A DNA stretch of 64,000 bases from Alistipes sp. (lineage in GTDB: Bacteria > Bacteroidota > Bacteroidia > Bacteroidales > Rikenellaceae): positions 1 to 64,000 of the forward strand of contig JAGATC010000014.1 in NCBI GenBank assembly GCA_017621455.1. Reading direction: 5' to 3'. A program made the position numbers and the translations under genes. The notes under the pieces were generated by a model. That model was not told the DNA's origin. It searched no databases and worked only from the letters and a program-made list of their open reading frames with translations. Below are positions 47,389 through 55,397 of this stretch, piece by piece; position 1 is the stretch's first letter; every line of letters begins with the position of its first letter.

Positions 47389-48564
47389 TTACATAAATTC
47401 GTAATAAACACGGTCGAACTCATCCCACTCGTCGGCAGCAACAATGTTTACCGACACAGCATCAGACGTAAAGTTAAACTGAATGTAGTAGCGACGACCC
47501 TCAAGCAGAGGACGGTCAAACTCAAACTCCGAAGAGTAGATAAAGGAAAAAGGCGAGTCGCCAACACTCTTCTTATCCTCCTGGATATACTTTCCGTCGG
47601 GAAGACGTAGGTAGTACTGCATACTTGGCTTAACCTTTAGGTACTGGGTTTGAGGGATCAATATCATAGTACTTCCTGGAGGGCCAAGATATATATCCTG
47701 CTGACCCTCGGCTGTGCCATACTCCTTGTTTGTAGGGTTTGTGATAATACGCATCTGTGTATCACCATCGCTATTAGGATCGATGTCGATGTTATCATCT
47801 CGCTCGGCTGTAGCTGTTAATATACGCATCTCACGCGCAGGCGAGGTAGAGGCAGTATACTCGGGAGCGATATTCTTGTTAAGATATATCTTAGCCTTGT
47901 CGTTGACTACATTCTCAAAATCCAACCACATCTGCTCAATCTCGACAGTAGCCTGTACAATGTCGCTTGCGTCGTTGTCATCGGGATTTGGATCAAAATC
48001 GTAGTAGCAACGAGCACCCACATCGATGGCTGCAAGACGGTGTTCAAAATTGAGCTGCACACTCTTAGAACTGCTAGCATTGGTGTCGATATACGACGCA
48101 GTCATCACATCAATAAATACTGAAGGATTAGAACCACCAGGCAAAGTGTAGGTGATATATGGCTCACCCTCGACATTCTCATCGATAGGCGCAATCTGGT
48201 CGCTAATGGGATAGTAGGCATAGAACGAGTAGTTGTAACCAGTCCACGTCTTGATGGGGTCGTAGGTATACATACCATCAGCATATGTTACTGTCTGTGG
48301 AGTGTTCTCAAAGACATTGGGCTTTGCCATAGCCTTGGCAGCCTCCCAAGTACTTCGATAATTATATCCATAGACTGCAAACTGATCGTTGAGATAGTTA
48401 TTCAAAAGGAGTACACCACGAGTAGATACGCCAGTGTCGAAATGGATGTAGTTGCCACCCATATCAACTGGGATATTAACATCCTCGCTGGGCTGAACCT
48501 CTTTGTTGCAAGATGCCAAGGCTACTGCCAAGAGCATCGCAGTATATGTAAATAATCTCTTCAT
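47389..48564 (-). CDS. Fimbrillin-family lipoprotein
   Basis: 391 residues; MKRLFTYTAMLLAVALASCNKE with Cys19; GVSTRGVLLLN near 49. YDPIKTWTGYNYSFYAYYPIS and LNFEHRLAAIDVGARCYY are fimbrillin blocks; C-terminus AADEWDEFDRVYYEFM. Middle gene of the cassette, 10 nt after the upstream gene. Codon use is less biased than in the pilin array, so it is probably a lower-abundance subunit. Confidence 0.75.
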   Translation of the reverse strand: MKRLFTYTAMLLAVALASCNKEVQPSEDVNIPVDMGGNYIHFDTGVSTRGVLLLNNYLNDQFAVYGYNYRSTWEAAKAMAKPNVFENTPQTVTYADGMYTYDPIKTWTGYNYSFYAYYPISDQIAPIDENVEGEPYITYTLPGGSNPSVFIDVMTASYIDTNASSSKSVQLNFEHRLAAIDVGARCYYDFDPNPDDNDASDIVQATVEIEQMWLDFENVVNDKAKIYLNKNIAPEYTASTSPAREMRILTATAERDDNIDIDPNSDGDTQMRIITNPTNKEYGTAEGQQDIYLGPPGSTMILIPQTQYLKVKPSMQYYLRLPDGKYIQEDKKSVGDSPFSFIYSSEFEFDRPLLEGRRYYIQFNFTSDAVSVNIVAADEWDEFDRVYYEFM

Positions 48565-48574
48565 CGTTCAACAC

Positions 48575-49585
48575 TTATTTAATGATAATCGTACCACCCG
48601 ACTGCAAATTACCCCAAGGCGAAACAGTAGGCGGAAGGAATGTAATGGGGTTGTATGTCGAAACCTTAACATTATAGGTAATTGACTTACCCGACTGCCA
48701 CAAGTCTTCGGTAGCAGGCAGGTAGGCCTCAAGAGTTTTAGGCTCGTAAAGCGATATATCTTCTGTACCCTGTGCACCAAATCTAAAGTTTACGGTGAGC
48801 TTAATAGTCTCGGCAGTAATAGCCTGAGGCAGGAGCAACAGACCATCGTCATCCAAATAGCGCTTGCCAGAGAGTCCGATATTGGCATTGTCAGTGAACT
48901 CACGCTCAAAGGTGGTCGTTGCACTTGCATCAACACCCCAACCACAAGAGACCTCATTGCTGAGAGGGAAATAGTAGTAATTACCAGTGGTCTTAACACC
49001 GCTCAAAGTAACTTTATCAATGATGAAGTTATCCTCACGGTTCTGATCGCCATCCTGCATCAAACAGACGTTGATACGGCAAAGAAGATGGTTGAAAGTC
49101 AAAGGCACTGTCTTGGTGTAGCCCTCGACAGAGGTGTCAACAACGGCAGTGGCACCAAGGATATCTTCAACATTTGATTGATCGGCAGTGTTAAAGTCGT
49201 AGAGAACTACATAATTCAAGCTAACATCACCCTCCGTGTATACAGCTGTCTCAAATCGCTCTGCGGGATATGCTGCCACGAAGTTGAATACCGTGTTTGG
49301 CAACCAATACTTTACTGGAGAGTAGACCCACTTACTACCGTCATAGGTTACGTCCTGCTTATCTAAAAGCAAATAACCATATTGTTGCGCCGAGTTAAAG
49401 TGAACACCCCATACACCAAAGCCGTCTGCCTGGAGGTCGCTAAGGTCGGCTCGAGTGGACACACTGTCGAAACTGATTGCGTTGCCCTGCGAGGGGTTGG
49501 GGGGAGTGACCTCGTTCTCGACGCTGCACGCCGTGAGGGCGAGGAGCGCAAGGGCAACAAGTGTTAATGTAAACTCTCTTCTCAT
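48575..49585 (-). CDS. Fimbrillin-family lipoprotein, first gene of the minus-strand tip cassette
   Basis: 336 residues; MRREFTLTLVALALLALTACSVE with Cys20; DSVSTRADLSD near 45; KYWLPNTVFNFVAAYPAE and LTFNHLLCRINVCLMQDG are fimbrillin blocks; C-terminus TVSPWGNLQSGGTIIIK. No TAnnTTTG promoter is visible just upstream, only repeats and an A-rich leader, the same arrangement as before the 38845 gene. Confidence 0.75.
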   Translation of the reverse strand: MRREFTLTLVALALLALTACSVENEVTPPNPSQGNAISFDSVSTRADLSDLQADGFGVWGVHFNSAQQYGYLLLDKQDVTYDGSKWVYSPVKYWLPNTVFNFVAAYPAERFETAVYTEGDVSLNYVVLYDFNTADQSNVEDILGATAVVDTSVEGYTKTVPLTFNHLLCRINVCLMQDGDQNREDNFIIDKVTLSGVKTTGNYYYFPLSNEVSCGWGVDASATTTFEREFTDNANIGLSGKRYLDDDGLLLLPQAITAETIKLTVNFRFGAQGTEDISLYEPKTLEAYLPATEDLWQSGKSITYNVKVSTYNPITFLPPTVSPWGNLQSGGTIIIK

Positions 49586-49637
49586 CTTTCTATCTTTTTT
49601 TTATTTTTGCTTCTTTTGTCAGCTTTTCTATCTCTTT

Positions 49638-49810
49638 GCGTCATTGCGAGAGTCACAAGACTCGTGGCAATCTGGTCGTCATTGCGAGGGCTTTGCCCGT
49701 GGCAATCTGTTTTTCATTGTGAGGCGTAAGCCGTGGCAATCTGGGGTTTGAGATCCCCACGTCGCTACGCTCCTCGGGATGACGGGGAGGGTCGCTCCTC
49801 GCAATGACGG
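49638..49810. repeat. Extragenic hairpin repeats, cluster 8
   Basis: B 49640-49672 (core GAGTCACAAGACTC), B 49677-49708 (GGGCTTTGCCC), a decayed B 49709-49741 (GGCGTAAGCC), A on the minus strand 49751-49784, and a hybrid fragment 49788-49809. Confidence 0.85.
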
Positions 49811-49818
49811 TTGTTAGT

Positions 49819-49848
49819 GGCTATAAGGGCGGTCAAACCCTTATAGCC
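49819..49848 (-). repeat. 30-bp hairpin element, right (inverted) copy
   Basis: On the minus strand it starts GGCTATAAGGG and matches 38638-38667 at 29 of 30 positions. A second inverted match lies further out: 21 of 21 bases at 49904-49924 (minus) with 37596-37616 (plus). Confidence 0.8.
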
Positions 49849-49970
49849 CAAGGTTTTAAGTGTGTTATCGTCGGAAACCGTGAATATCACCGACACTCAC
49901 GGCATCTCACTTCTAACAAAAGTGAAACATCGGGCAGCAAAAGCGTGAAATGGCTAAAACAATAGTGGGC

Positions 49971-49996
49971 AAAAAAAAGATGCCTGAAGGCATCTT
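49971..49996 (-). terminator. Terminator of the recombinase gene
   Basis: Stem AGATGCC / GGCATCT (minus strand) followed by TTTTTTTT, 10 nt after the stop. Confidence 0.9.
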
Positions 49997-50005
49997 GCAA
50001 TGGGG

Positions 50006-50593
50006 TTAGAAATCCAAGGAGTTATAGACATCCTCAAGCTCCTCGGCGCGCAGGCCAAGGTAGCGCCGCGTAATCATCGGCGAGGTGTGGTTGAAAATCT
50101 CGGAGAGCTTGATGAGCGCCATCTCGCTATGTTCGCCAGCAGAGTCTATGACCTTACGGCCGAAGGTCTTGCGAAAACTGTGGGTGCTAAAGTGTTCTAT
50201 ATCAAGATTATAAGTCGCCTTGGCACTCTTCAGATGACGGTTGATCATCTGCGTGGAAATGACCTCGCCAAAGCGATTCAGAAAGCAGAACTCGTCGGTG
50301 TGTCTAACGCCGAGGGCGTGGTAGCAGTTGCGGATATGTTGCTGAAATGCGGCGTTGATCTTAATCTCGCGGCGCTTGCCCGTCTTCTTCTCGATGAGCG
50401 AAAAGCGCGGGCCGCTCAACAGCTGTTCCCATGTAAGACGCTTCAAATCGGAGATGCGCAGACCGAAAAAACAGCCGCAGCCAATAAGAAGGGATAGACG
50501 ATACCGTCCATCTTCGTAGAGTCGATGTACAAGGTCGACCATTGTCTCCCACTCGATATAATCGGCGGTAGTGTTGCTATACTTTAGGCTCAT
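50006..50593 (-). CDS. Catalytic-domain-sized tyrosine recombinase, FimB/FimE-like DNA invertase candidate
   Basis: 195 residues, about the size of E. coli FimB/FimE, lacking the arm and SAM-like domains of the integrase at the window start. All catalytic positions are visible: Arg46 (FGLRISDLKRL), Lys70 (IEKKTGKRR), His138-x-x-Arg141 (STHSFRKTFG), His169 (IFNHTSP) and the Tyr178 nucleophile (TRRYLGL). It has its own promoter (50667-50697) and terminator. It lies directly outside the tip cassettes, about 160 bp from the 30-bp inverted element, so an on-off switch of pilus genes is its likely task. Inverting some unlinked site instead is possible. Confidence 0.8.
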   Translation of the reverse strand: MSLKYSNTTADYIEWETMVDLVHRLYEDGRYRLSLLIGCGCFFGLRISDLKRLTWEQLLSGPRFSLIEKKTGKRREIKINAAFQQHIRNCYHALGVRHTDEFCFLNRFGEVISTQMINRHLKSAKATYNLDIEHFSTHSFRKTFGRKVIDSAGEHSEMALIKLSEIFNHTSPMITRRYLGLRAEELEDVYNSLDF

Positions 50594-50666
50594 AATCGTA
50601 GGTTTATTGGGTTAAAACAATTATGTTGGCAGTACATACCATATATGTCGTGGGGGGAACACAATA

Positions 50667-50697
50667 CAAAGATACTAAATTTTATCATCCCTACAAA
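50667..50697 (-). promoter_or_regulatory. Promoter of the recombinase gene
   Basis: Minus strand: TTTG (50697-50694), 19 bp, TATCTTTG (50674-50667). A run of six C follows in the leader. Confidence 0.65.
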
Positions 50698-50701
50698 GTA
50701 A

Positions 50702-50737
50702 TTGGGGCTGACTAAATTAATTTTTAGCCAGCCCCAA
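50702..50737 (-). terminator. Hairpin ending the GH109-kinase operon
   Basis: Long near-perfect stem TTGGGGCTG-CTAAA / TTTAG-CAGCCCCAA. It precedes the recombinase promoter; U-run is poor. Confidence 0.6.
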
Positions 50738-50755
50738 ACAGATATGTCACAGAGA

Positions 50756-51835
50756 CTACGACAACCCACGAATAATCTCACACATAGTGTCATACTGCTG
50801 CTCCATGCTCTCGAGAAGTCGATGTTGGGCGCGGGCACGCACGAGGTTGTGAGTAGGGTAGACGGTCTTATAATAGCTATCACCGTCGATGTAGTCCATA
50901 AGGAAGCGTAGCACCTGCTCGAAAGTGATATAGAGCGCCGAGAAGGCAAGCCACTCACGCTCGTTCGCCGTCATCGTAGAGCCGCGCTCCGAGAGGTAGC
51001 CCTCGGCATAGTGGCGGAAGACATCTATATCCATAGACACGCGGCTAAGGTCGGTGTCGTCCTCCGCACCGGTGTTTGTGTAGGAGCGTATGGCATCGCC
51101 AAAGTCGTTGAGCGCCGTGCTGGTCATCACCGTATCGAGGTCGATGACGCAGAGCACCTCGTCGCGCTCGTCGAAGAGTATGTTGCTGAGCTTCGTGTCG
51201 TTATGTGTGACGCGCATAGGCAATATGCCGCGCTCGACCAACTCCCAGAAGGCTAGCATCTTAGAGCGGCGGCGCTCTATCCACGCTATCTCCTCGCTAA
51301 CCGAGGCCTTGCGCCCCGCCCTATCCTCTTGGAGCGACCTATCCCACTGCTCGAAGCGCCAGCGGATGTTGTGAAAGCCCTTAATCACCTCGGTAAGTGG
51401 CTCCGTGAAGTCGGCAAGCATCGCCTGAAACCTGCCTATACCCTTACCTCCCATATAGGCGAGGCGGGGTGTGTCGGCCTTGTTGTGTGTGACCGAGCCC
51501 TCGATATATAGCGATGCCGCCCAGTAGTTATCGCCATCGCGGTGGTAGATTGCGCCACTCCTCGTAGGCACTACAGTCAGCACCTCACGTTCGGGGTCGC
51601 CACCCGCAGCCCTAACCTTCGCCTTAAGGTGAGCCGTGACACGCCAGATGTTATCCATCATAGCGGGCACATCGGGGAAGACAAGGTGGTTCTTGCGTTG
51701 TAGGATATAGCGCGAAAGCTCGGTGGTGACAACATAGGTGTCGTTGATAAAACCCGCGCCAAGAGTCTCGATGCCTACAATGGGAGCATCGAAATCGAAA
51801 ACCTCAGCAATGGCGTGTAAATGACTGGTATTCAT
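50756..51835 (-). CDS. NahK-like sugar 1-kinase (aminoglycoside phosphotransferase fold)
   Basis: 359 residues, the same length as Bifidobacterium NahK as I recall it. LGAGFINDTYVV (about 25-36) is the nucleotide-binding loop; MRVTHNDTKLSNILFD (about 205-220) holds the catalytic Asp and Asn; VLCVIDLDTVM the metal-binding Asp. NahK phosphorylates N-acetylhexosamines at C1. Its 11-nt distance from the GH109 gene suggests GalNAc released by that enzyme as substrate. Substrate choice is inferred from context. Confidence 0.75.
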   Translation of the reverse strand: MNTSHLHAIAEVFDFDAPIVGIETLGAGFINDTYVVTTELSRYILQRKNHLVFPDVPAMMDNIWRVTAHLKAKVRAAGGDPEREVLTVVPTRSGAIYHRDGDNYWAASLYIEGSVTHNKADTPRLAYMGGKGIGRFQAMLADFTEPLTEVIKGFHNIRWRFEQWDRSLQEDRAGRKASVSEEIAWIERRRSKMLAFWELVERGILPMRVTHNDTKLSNILFDERDEVLCVIDLDTVMTSTALNDFGDAIRSYTNTGAEDDTDLSRVSMDIDVFRHYAEGYLSERGSTMTANEREWLAFSALYITFEQVLRFLMDYIDGDSYYKTVYPTHNLVRARAQHRLLESMEQQYDTMCEIIRGLS

Positions 51836-51846
51836 AGTTATAGTTT

Positions 51847-53298
51847 TTATTTGGCAAAGTAGAATGTTAGGCCGTCTTGCTTGTTCCAGTCGCCACGCGT
51901 GAAGTCGGGCACCTTTACGGGCTTGCTACCATTCTCGATAGATATGCGCGTGAGCTCGCCCATACTGCTCCACTCCGCCGCATCGTAGACATCCATATCC
52001 AACGGTAGGCCATTGCGCAAACAGTAGACCAAGCGGTAGTCCATAATGAAGTCCATGCCACCGTGGCCACCCACCTGCAGCGAGTACTCCTGCAAGGGTA
52101 CGCCATTGACAAGCTGCCTCTGCACGGGGTGCTTGTATAGTTCGGTCATCTCGTCCACAACCTCCTTTGGTGCAAACGTGTGGTGATTCAAGTCCTCAAT
52201 ATCGGGTGCCTCATCTTTGGCGACATCACGTAAAACATCGAGCTTAAAGGTGTAGCCCTGCACGGGGTACTTATTAGCATAACCCTCGGTGCCAACAAGC
52301 TGATACATACGGCTATATGGGCGTGGTGTCATCACGTTGTGCTGCATATCTATGGTGCGGCCATTCACCGTGCGAATAAGAGTGTTAATCTGGTCGCCCT
52401 GCTTACACTCCTCAGTGCCCATAAGTTCTCGGGTGAGCTTGCTGCCGTTGATAGATTTGGTTGACATAGCCACAAGGTAGTCGAGCCTATCGCCACGATG
52501 AATCTCAAGCGCCTGACAGCAGGGGCCTATGCCATGCGTGGCGTAGACATCGCCATTATGTGCCTGGTTATACTCCAGTCGCCAGTTGTCGGCATAGTGC
52601 TCCCAGTAGGGCTCGAGGTTGTGGATATAGGCACCCTCGGCGTGTATTATCTCACCAAAGAGCCCCTGATGCGCCATATTGAGCGTCGTAAGCTCGAAGT
52701 GGTCGTAGCAACAGTTTTCGAGTATCATGCAGTGCACGCGGTTACGCTCCGCAGCGTCGACAAGCCTCCAGCACTCCTCTACGGTGTTGGCGCAAGGCAC
52801 CTCTATAGCCACGTGCTTACCGTGATTCATGGCGTATACTGCAACCTCGACATGTAGCTGCCAGGGTGTACAGATGTAGACAAGGTCGATGTCGTCGCTC
52901 TCACAAAGCATCTTGTAACCCTCATCGCCCGAATATATCGTGGCCTCGGGCATGCCAGCATTAGCGAGGTAGGCCTGACAACGCTCGGCACGTTCAACGT
53001 ACTTGTCGCAGAGGCCGTTGATGGCAACACCCTCGATGTAGGTGAATCGCTCCACGGCACCAGGACCACGCATGCCGAGGCCTACAAATCCCACGCGCAC
53101 CACCTCGAGTGGCTCTGCGCGAAACCCTATCATCGACTGCTGTCCGGGGCTACGCTCCGGCTCCTCAAGTACAATAACACCATCCTCTATGGTGTAATTG
53201 ACGCTCGCCTTAAACACACCTTTTTGTGTAGCACAACTCGCAAATAATGCTGCTGTGACAATTAGCAGAGCACCAATAGCTCTATATTTACTCCTCAT
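51847..53298 (-). CDS. GH109-type alpha-N-acetylgalactosaminidase, lipoprotein
   Basis: 483 residues; lipobox LFASCATQ with Cys22. VRVGFVGLGMRGPGAVERF (about 67-85) is the NAD-binding Rossmann start of the Gfo/Idh/MocA fold; YICTPWQLHVEVAVYAMNHGKHVAIEVP is the dehydrogenase core (two parts). NAHNGDVYATHGIGPCCQ and GGHGGMDFIMDYRLVYCLRNG are GH109-type. These enzymes remove terminal alpha-GalNAc using a bound NAD cofactor; the lipid anchor and lack of a twin-Arg signal suggest a periplasm-facing or surface location. Confidence 0.85.
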   Translation of the reverse strand: MRSKYRAIGALLIVTAALFASCATQKGVFKASVNYTIEDGVIVLEEPERSPGQQSMIGFRAEPLEVVRVGFVGLGMRGPGAVERFTYIEGVAINGLCDKYVERAERCQAYLANAGMPEATIYSGDEGYKMLCESDDIDLVYICTPWQLHVEVAVYAMNHGKHVAIEVPCANTVEECWRLVDAAERNRVHCMILENCCYDHFELTTLNMAHQGLFGEIIHAEGAYIHNLEPYWEHYADNWRLEYNQAHNGDVYATHGIGPCCQALEIHRGDRLDYLVAMSTKSINGSKLTRELMGTEECKQGDQINTLIRTVNGRTIDMQHNVMTPRPYSRMYQLVGTEGYANKYPVQGYTFKLDVLRDVAKDEAPDIEDLNHHTFAPKEVVDEMTELYKHPVQRQLVNGVPLQEYSLQVGGHGGMDFIMDYRLVYCLRNGLPLDMDVYDAAEWSSMGELTRISIENGSKPVKVPDFTRGDWNKQDGLTFYFAK

Positions 53299-53326
53299 AA
53301 TTTTAAGGTATAGTTGTTAGTGTTTA

Positions 53327-53357
53327 CAAAAATAGCGAAAAAAAGCGAACTATCAAA
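53327..53357 (-). promoter_or_regulatory. Promoter of the GH109-kinase operon
   Basis: Minus strand: TTTG (53357-53354), 19 bp, TATTTTTG (53334-53327), close upstream of the start at 53298. Confidence 0.6.
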
Positions 53358-53447
53358 GCGTAGGTGATATATAAAACCTGCGACTGCCACCAAAGCGTAT
53401 TACCACCTCCGCGGTGAGGTTGTTAGGCTCGGCATTATATAAGTGTG

Positions 53448-53486
53448 GTAAAAATATAGCCCCGAGAAAAATCCTCGGGGCTATAT
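53448..53486 (-). terminator. Terminator of the BACON lipoprotein pair
   Basis: 12-bp stem TATAGCCCCGAG / CTCGGGGCTATA followed by TTTTT on the minus strand. Confidence 0.9.
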
Positions 53487-53506
53487 TCTATATGACTTGA
53501 AGCCTA

Positions 53507-55372
53507 TTACTTCTCCTCAACGTATTTGTATGTCGAGATGTCTGCTGCGTCAGACTTGTAGAGATAAATCTCCATCTTGAGCAACTTGCCGAAGTTGCCG
53601 TTGGCATCCTTAGCCACGGCGATAAGGCTATACTCATACTCGTAAGGGATCTGGAAGTAGGTGTTCGAGTGAGCTGTCTGGTGGTAGAACTCGTTAGACG
53701 TAAGGTCGCGAATCCACTCATCATCGTAGTTGTAGTAGTCGAGAGGCAATGTGGTGAGTGCCCAGAAAATCTCGTCTGTAGGCTGCACACCAGATATTGT
53801 CACGGGAACAAGAGCATAGTCATCCTTGCCAGCGTACGAACCCCAATGCTCGGGGTCAATCTCGGCAGCCTCGTCGAGGTTGAAGTGTGCGCCAAGAGTA
53901 ATATTGATATTAGAGCTACCCGCCACGTTATCCTTTGTTGTGAACTCCTTGGTGAATATCCTGGTGTTAGGTGTCTCGCCATCCAAACCATACGCAAACG
54001 CTACGTATGTAGTGTTAGGTATAAGGTTCGAGAGGTTCATATCAGTAGAGCCTGTGGCGATATAGAAGCTGTAGTTGGCATTGATATATGCAAAACGCTC
54101 CTCGTCGGTCGAGCCCCAAGAGTCGTACTCTGCCTTGGTGAATACCGAACGTGCAAATCGGCCCTCAGGGTCACTGGCTGTCCAGTATACATTAGCGGTG
54201 GTTGCATAGATGTCCTTAACCTCGATATCGATGGTCATACCCGACTCCTCGGCAGAGTGTGTCGAAATACGGTCGATGACGATGTCCGAGCCCACGAATG
54301 CGGTGTCGGCATTGATTGCAAAGGCGTAGAAGAAGTACTCGGTATTCTCCTTAAGGTCGTTGCATAGGATAGTCTGCGTGCCCTGCTTGCACCACGTGTC
54401 AATAATCTGGCTGGGGTAGTATCCCGTGTTTAGCCATACGGATGTCTGCTCGTTCCAGCGCGAGACGAATATCTGCTCTGGGTCGGCATCTGTGCCAAAG
54501 TAGCTGTAGAAGTCATCTACACTCCAGTGCTCGGCGTAGAAGTAGGTGTTCTCGTCCTTGGTGGTGATAATCTGCTTAACGGTAGCGCCCTCAACCTCGA
54601 GAGTCATCTCCAAGGCGTCGTTCACCTTCGAGGGGGTGTCGGTGCAGATAACCTCGCGATATACCTTGCCAGTAGATGCCTCTGCGCTATCGAGGTCGAT
54701 ATGGTAGGTGTATACAACATAGTTGGTGGCTGGAACGAGTCGCTCGAAGGTAACATCAAAAGCCTTGCCCTTGTGCGAGATGTTCTGCAAATAGTTTAGT
54801 GTGGTCTGACCTACGGCGTATGCCTCGTTGGCGATAGTCTGAAGGTCGTATGTGATGAGTGCCGCGTCCTCCTCAAGTCCAAATGCCTTGATATGCTCCT
54901 CGGTGTAGATGCGACAGATGTATGCCGTAGAGAGGTCTGCGGGGATGACATTCAACGAGATAAGAGTAGGGTCGTTGATGGTTACCTCGTACTCGAACAT
55001 GGGGCGCGATGAAGCCTCCTGCTTTACCACAATCTCATACTTCTTATCTACGCCAGTGTAGCTTACCATAATCTTTGCTTCGCGAGCCTCCTCGGTGTAG
55101 TTGGGGGCTACGGTAAAGGTTATAGAGCCGAAAGTGGCTGTGCTAAGCTCCTTAATCCAGTTCTCGGTGCAGTTTGTAAGCACCACGGCTCCACTCGCGT
55201 GGTTCTCTACGGTGTACTTAACCACCTGTGAGCCACCCTCAGCATCTACGCTAATCTCGGTGGTGTCGAGCTTGAAGGTAGTCTGGCCACCCTCGTCCTT
55301 GTTCTGCTCGCAGCCTACCAAAGCAACCATTGCCACGGTGGCTAATAGAGTGAAAATGTTACGAAGTTTCAT
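53507..55372 (-). CDS. BACON-domain surface lipoprotein with FN3-like repeats
   Basis: 621 residues; lipobox VALVGCEQN with Cys21. About 30-120 is BACON-like (ISVDAEGGSQVVKYTVEN ... VSYTGVDKKYEIVVKQEAS). FN3-like units follow, recognisable by repeated PATNYVVYTYHI, KENTEYFFYAFAI, PNTTYVAFAYGLDGE strands (near 225, 340, 445). No catalytic motif. BACON proteins of Bacteroidales usually bind or process mucin and other glycans. Second gene of a pair; 25 nt after its partner. Confidence 0.7.
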   Translation of the reverse strand: MKLRNIFTLLATVAMVALVGCEQNKDEGGQTTFKLDTTEISVDAEGGSQVVKYTVENHASGAVVLTNCTENWIKELSTATFGSITFTVAPNYTEEAREAKIMVSYTGVDKKYEIVVKQEASSRPMFEYEVTINDPTLISLNVIPADLSTAYICRIYTEEHIKAFGLEEDAALITYDLQTIANEAYAVGQTTLNYLQNISHKGKAFDVTFERLVPATNYVVYTYHIDLDSAEASTGKVYREVICTDTPSKVNDALEMTLEVEGATVKQIITTKDENTYFYAEHWSVDDFYSYFGTDADPEQIFVSRWNEQTSVWLNTGYYPSQIIDTWCKQGTQTILCNDLKENTEYFFYAFAINADTAFVGSDIVIDRISTHSAEESGMTIDIEVKDIYATTANVYWTASDPEGRFARSVFTKAEYDSWGSTDEERFAYINANYSFYIATGSTDMNLSNLIPNTTYVAFAYGLDGETPNTRIFTKEFTTKDNVAGSSNINITLGAHFNLDEAAEIDPEHWGSYAGKDDYALVPVTISGVQPTDEIFWALTTLPLDYYNYDDEWIRDLTSNEFYHQTAHSNTYFQIPYEYEYSLIAVAKDANGNFGKLLKMEIYLYKSDAADISTYKYVEEK

Positions 55373-55397
55373 AATTGTTTATAGTTTTTGTTTCTGA

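Noticed and set aside
49860..49903. Remnant of a fimbrillin C-terminus (VSVGDIHGFRR then stop) on the minus strand near the right inverted element
   Set aside because: Only eleven codons, and the same bases form overlapping hairpins (CCGTGA/TCACGG), so coding origin cannot be supported.
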